Shown: piece by piece, positions 62,420 through 64,000 of the stretch
Layout: each line of letters starts with the position of its first letter
Position numbering within the stretch: position 1 is the first letter of the stretch
The notes under the pieces: generated by a model
What the model was told of the DNA's origin: nothing
The model's database searches: none
Seen by the model: only the letters and a program-made list of their open reading frames with translations
Assembly (NCBI GenBank): GCA_000980495.1
Contig: LARN01000015.1
Coordinates: forward strand, 57,018-121,017
Direction of reading: 5' to 3'
Source: Acinetobacter sp. N54.MGS-139
GTDB lineage: Bacteria > Pseudomonadota > Gammaproteobacteria > Burkholderiales > Burkholderiaceae_F
Length of the DNA: 64,000 nt
Made by a program: the position numbers and the translations under genes

Positions 62420-63172
62420 ATGATGCGTTTTGACATCGTCACGCTGTTTCCGGAAATGCCGCTTCTCATTGAGAAGTTCGGTATTACCGCTCGGGCTTCT
62501 AAATTGGGACTTTGGCAGCTCAAGTGCTGGAACCCGCGTGATTTTGTTTTTGATGCGCATAAGACCGTAGACGATCGACCCTTCGGGGGCGGCCCGGGCA
62601 TGGTTCTGTTGGCAGAACCGTTGGCCGATGCAGTGGACGCGATCCGTAGGGACGGAAACCACGGCAAAGTTATTGCGTTTGCGCCGTCCGGCACAACGCT
62701 CAATGACGAGAAAGTTCGTTCATTGGCTGAAGACAGTCAGGATTTGATTCTGATTTGCGGCCGGTACGAGGGCATTGACCAAAGATTCCTGGATACCTAT
62801 GTCGATGAGACTTTGTCGATCGGAGACTATGTGCTCTCCGGCGGAGAGCTTCCGGCAATGGTGCTCATGGACGCGGTCATTCGTCAGCTTCCCGGTGCGA
62901 TTAAGGATTTGTCAGCGTCTGACGAGTCTTTTTCTACAGGTCTTTTGGATGCTCCGCATTACACACGGCCGGAGGTTTGGCGTGATATGCCGGTTCCGGA
63001 TGTGCTCTTGAGTGGACACCATAAAAACATCCAGGCATGGACGCGCAAACAGGCGTTACAAATAACCGCCCAAACGCGCCCGGATTTGGTTAAAATAGCG
63101 CGCTCGAAGAATTTGCTGACCCGCGAGGATGAACGAGTTCTGCGAGACATTAAAGAGAGTACGGAATCGTAA
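62420..63172 (+). CDS. trmD: tRNA (guanine-37-N1)-methyltransferase
   Basis: 250 residues from the first of two consecutive ATGs; the second, at 62423, gives the canonical MRFDIVTLFPEM. SPOUT knot enzyme: VDDRPFGGGPGMVLLAEPL near 54-72, LICGRYEGIDQRFLDTYVDE near 113-132, and SIGDYVLSGGELPAMVLMDAVIR near 134-156, which forms the SAM trefoil. 5 bp after rimM. Confidence 0.97.
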   Translation: MMRFDIVTLFPEMPLLIEKFGITARASKLGLWQLKCWNPRDFVFDAHKTVDDRPFGGGPGMVLLAEPLADAVDAIRRDGNHGKVIAFAPSGTTLNDEKVRSLAEDSQDLILICGRYEGIDQRFLDTYVDETLSIGDYVLSGGELPAMVLMDAVIRQLPGAIKDLSASDESFSTGLLDAPHYTRPEVWRDMPVPDVLLSGHHKNIQAWTRKQALQITAQTRPDLVKIARSKNLLTREDERVLRDIKESTES

Positions 63173-63253
63173 AACGTTCCGATTTTTAAAATCCATCCTC
63201 TCTGCAGTTTAAGAGATAACAGAGCTGCATGAAGATGGTCATTGGAGACAAAA

Positions 63254-63622
63254 ATGAATTTGATCGAAACACTTGAAAAAGAAGAGATTGCCCGTCTTTC
63301 TGAAGGCAAAACCTTCCCGAAAATGAACCCCGGCGACACCGTTGTCGTTAACGTCAACGTCGTTGAAGGTTCCCGCAAGCGTGTTCAGGCTTTCGAAGGC
63401 GTTATCATCGCCATTCGCAACCGCGGTTTGAACTCTGCTTTCACCGTTCGTAAGATTTCCAGCGGTGAAGGTGTGGAACGTACATTCCAGCTCTATTCTC
63501 CGTTGATTGCCAGCATCGAAGTTAAGCGCCACGGTGACGTCCGCCGCGCCAAACTCTACTACCTGCGCAATCTGTCCGGTAAGGCTGCTCGAATCAAAGA
63601 AAAACTGGTTCGCAAGGCCTAA
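63254..63622 (+). CDS. rplS: 50S ribosomal protein L19
   Basis: 122 residues from the ATG at 63254, with a GGAGAC site; an ATG 12 bp upstream adds four unsupported residues. [48 protein letters not shown] and [21 protein letters not shown] are diagnostic. Last gene of the operon. Confidence 0.98.
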   Translation: MNLIETLEKEEIARLSEGKTFPKMNPGDTVVVNVNVVEGSRKRVQAFEGVIIAIRNRGLNSAFTVRKISSGEGVERTFQLYSPLIASIEVKRHGDVRRAKLYYLRNLSGKAARIKEKLVRKA

Positions 63623-63652
63623 TCGGTATTCGGATCTCCGAATTAGAAAAGA

Positions 63653-63682
63653 CCTCGTCAGTTTCGCCTGGCGAGGTTTTTT
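63653..63682 (+). terminator. Terminator of the rpsP operon
   Basis: Stem CCTCG-T-CAG/CTG-G-CGAGG with a small loop, followed by TTTTTT. Confidence 0.85.
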
Positions 63683-63753
63683 CATGACCGTTCAAAAGCG
63701 CATAATGTGCGGCAAGGGCTTTGGCTGTTAACTGCTTTTTGAGAGAGCTGGAA

Positions 63754-63897
63754 ATGAATCGAGAGACTTCTGATTTGATTGAACAGATGATTCAGGATCG
63801 CAGGCAGATCCACCGCCGTCCGGAGCTTGGCTGGACAGAGTTCGAAACGACGTCTTTTGTTGCTAATCGCCTGGAGTCCCAAACTCCCGCGAAATAG
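63754..63897 (+). pseudogene. M20 amidohydrolase, N-terminal fragment interrupted by an insertion sequence
   Basis: 47 codons. MNRETSDLIEQMIQDRRQIH, then RRPELGWTEFETTSFVANRLES matches the start of AbgA-type M20 amidohydrolases and aligns with the intact gene at 44709 (LRRELHQIPELGWGEF). After residue about 42 the frame runs into unrelated sequence (QTPAK then TAG) that coincides with the edge of an insertion sequence. The ATG has a GAGAG-type site upstream. The gene is disrupted, and its remainder, if present, lies beyond the window. Confidence 0.75.
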
Positions 63898-64000
63898 TTC
63901 AGTATTGACTTTTAGTCCTTCAAGTTTCGCGGGAATTTGTTGTTAATGCCAAGAAGCTCGAGAATGTCTCGGGCTTTCTTACTTATCGGCCTTCCTGCCC
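63880..64000 (-). mobile_element. Edge of an insertion sequence with transposase C-terminus
   Basis: A minus-strand frame ending in TAA at 63912-63914 translates as AGRPISKKARDILELLG then INNKFPRNLKD, a plausible transposase C-terminus, and runs off the window. At the outer side lies an imperfect inverted repeat, CAAACTCCCGCGAAA (63880-63894) with TTTCGCGGGAATTTG (63925-63939), 14 of 15 positions. It could be the terminal structure of the element. The family is not identifiable from 29 residues, and no target duplication can be checked. Confidence 0.55.

Overview
The window is a dense bacterial chromosome segment of roughly 50% G+C, with no tRNA, rRNA operon, CRISPR array or plasmid origin seen. 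Several gene orders point to a betaproteobacterium of the order Burkholderiales: leuC-leuD-leuB-asd-truA-accD-folC-SPOR protein-cvpA-purF, xseB-ispA-dxs, and rpsP-rimM-trmD-rplS. Exported FAD reductases, a TtrS/TtrR-like sensor pair, a Tat-exported molybdoenzyme and reduced versions of known operons suggest a gut-type anaerobe such as Sutterellaceae (Sutterella/Parasutterella relatives). That placement is inference from gene content, without any database search.

Layout. 1-2600: start of an exported flavoprotein, then a FixJ-type regulator and a TtrS-like sensor kinase, overlapping and on the minus strand. 2700-6400: nitroreductase, SDR-type epimerase homologue, ZIP metal transporter, mercaptopyruvate sulfurtransferase. 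6650-10770: xseB, ispA, dxs, murB. 10800-13730: two tandem DUF6429-like genes and argF-argD. 13900-16750: Fe-S and molybdopterin subunits of an exported oxidoreductase. 17100-22840: rpsT, murJ, a small acidic protein, GNAT acetyltransferase, aroC, an AGCS amino acid symporter. 23218-33915: leucine/aspartate/fatty acid/folate/purine supercluster. 33970-36550: AT-rich accessory patch with an AAA-like/PD-(D/E)XK protein and a secreted protein of unknown function. 36857-43113: tripartite RND efflux operon. 43114-44700: decaying region with an isolated gene start, an orphan antitoxin-like gene, and LysR and DcuC-like fragments joined head to head. 44709-47861: AbgA-like amidohydrolase and an exported FMN/FAD reductase. 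48186-51277: DUF2939 protein, FAH-family hydrolase, a 62-residue repeat protein, MltB. 51532-55003: AAA ATPase, HDAC-like hydrolase, UMF1-type MFS. 55103-59542: formate-THF ligase, an unknown protein, YqaA-like protein, nitronate monooxygenase homologue. 59731-63622: etfBA and the rpsP operon. 63754-64000: a truncated amidohydrolase start followed by the edge of an insertion sequence.

Functionally, most genes are housekeeping: isoprenoids, peptidoglycan, arginine, leucine, chorismate, purines, folate, translation. They are interspersed with periplasmic redox modules that would suit anaerobic respiration on organic or sulfur-type acceptors. The most informative accessory signals are: (1) a TtrSR-like two-component system translationally coupled to an exported flavoprotein; (2) a deletion scar fusing 5'-truncated LysR and DcuC-like genes beside an intact AbgA-like gene; (3) an RND pump subunit with a cytoplasmic tail of about 130 residues, near a perfect 19-bp palindrome; (4) a solitary AAA ATPase of the kind seen in phage defence; (5) an epimerase homologue lacking both catalytic Tyr and Lys. 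I do not see a complete multi-gene system that I could call new.
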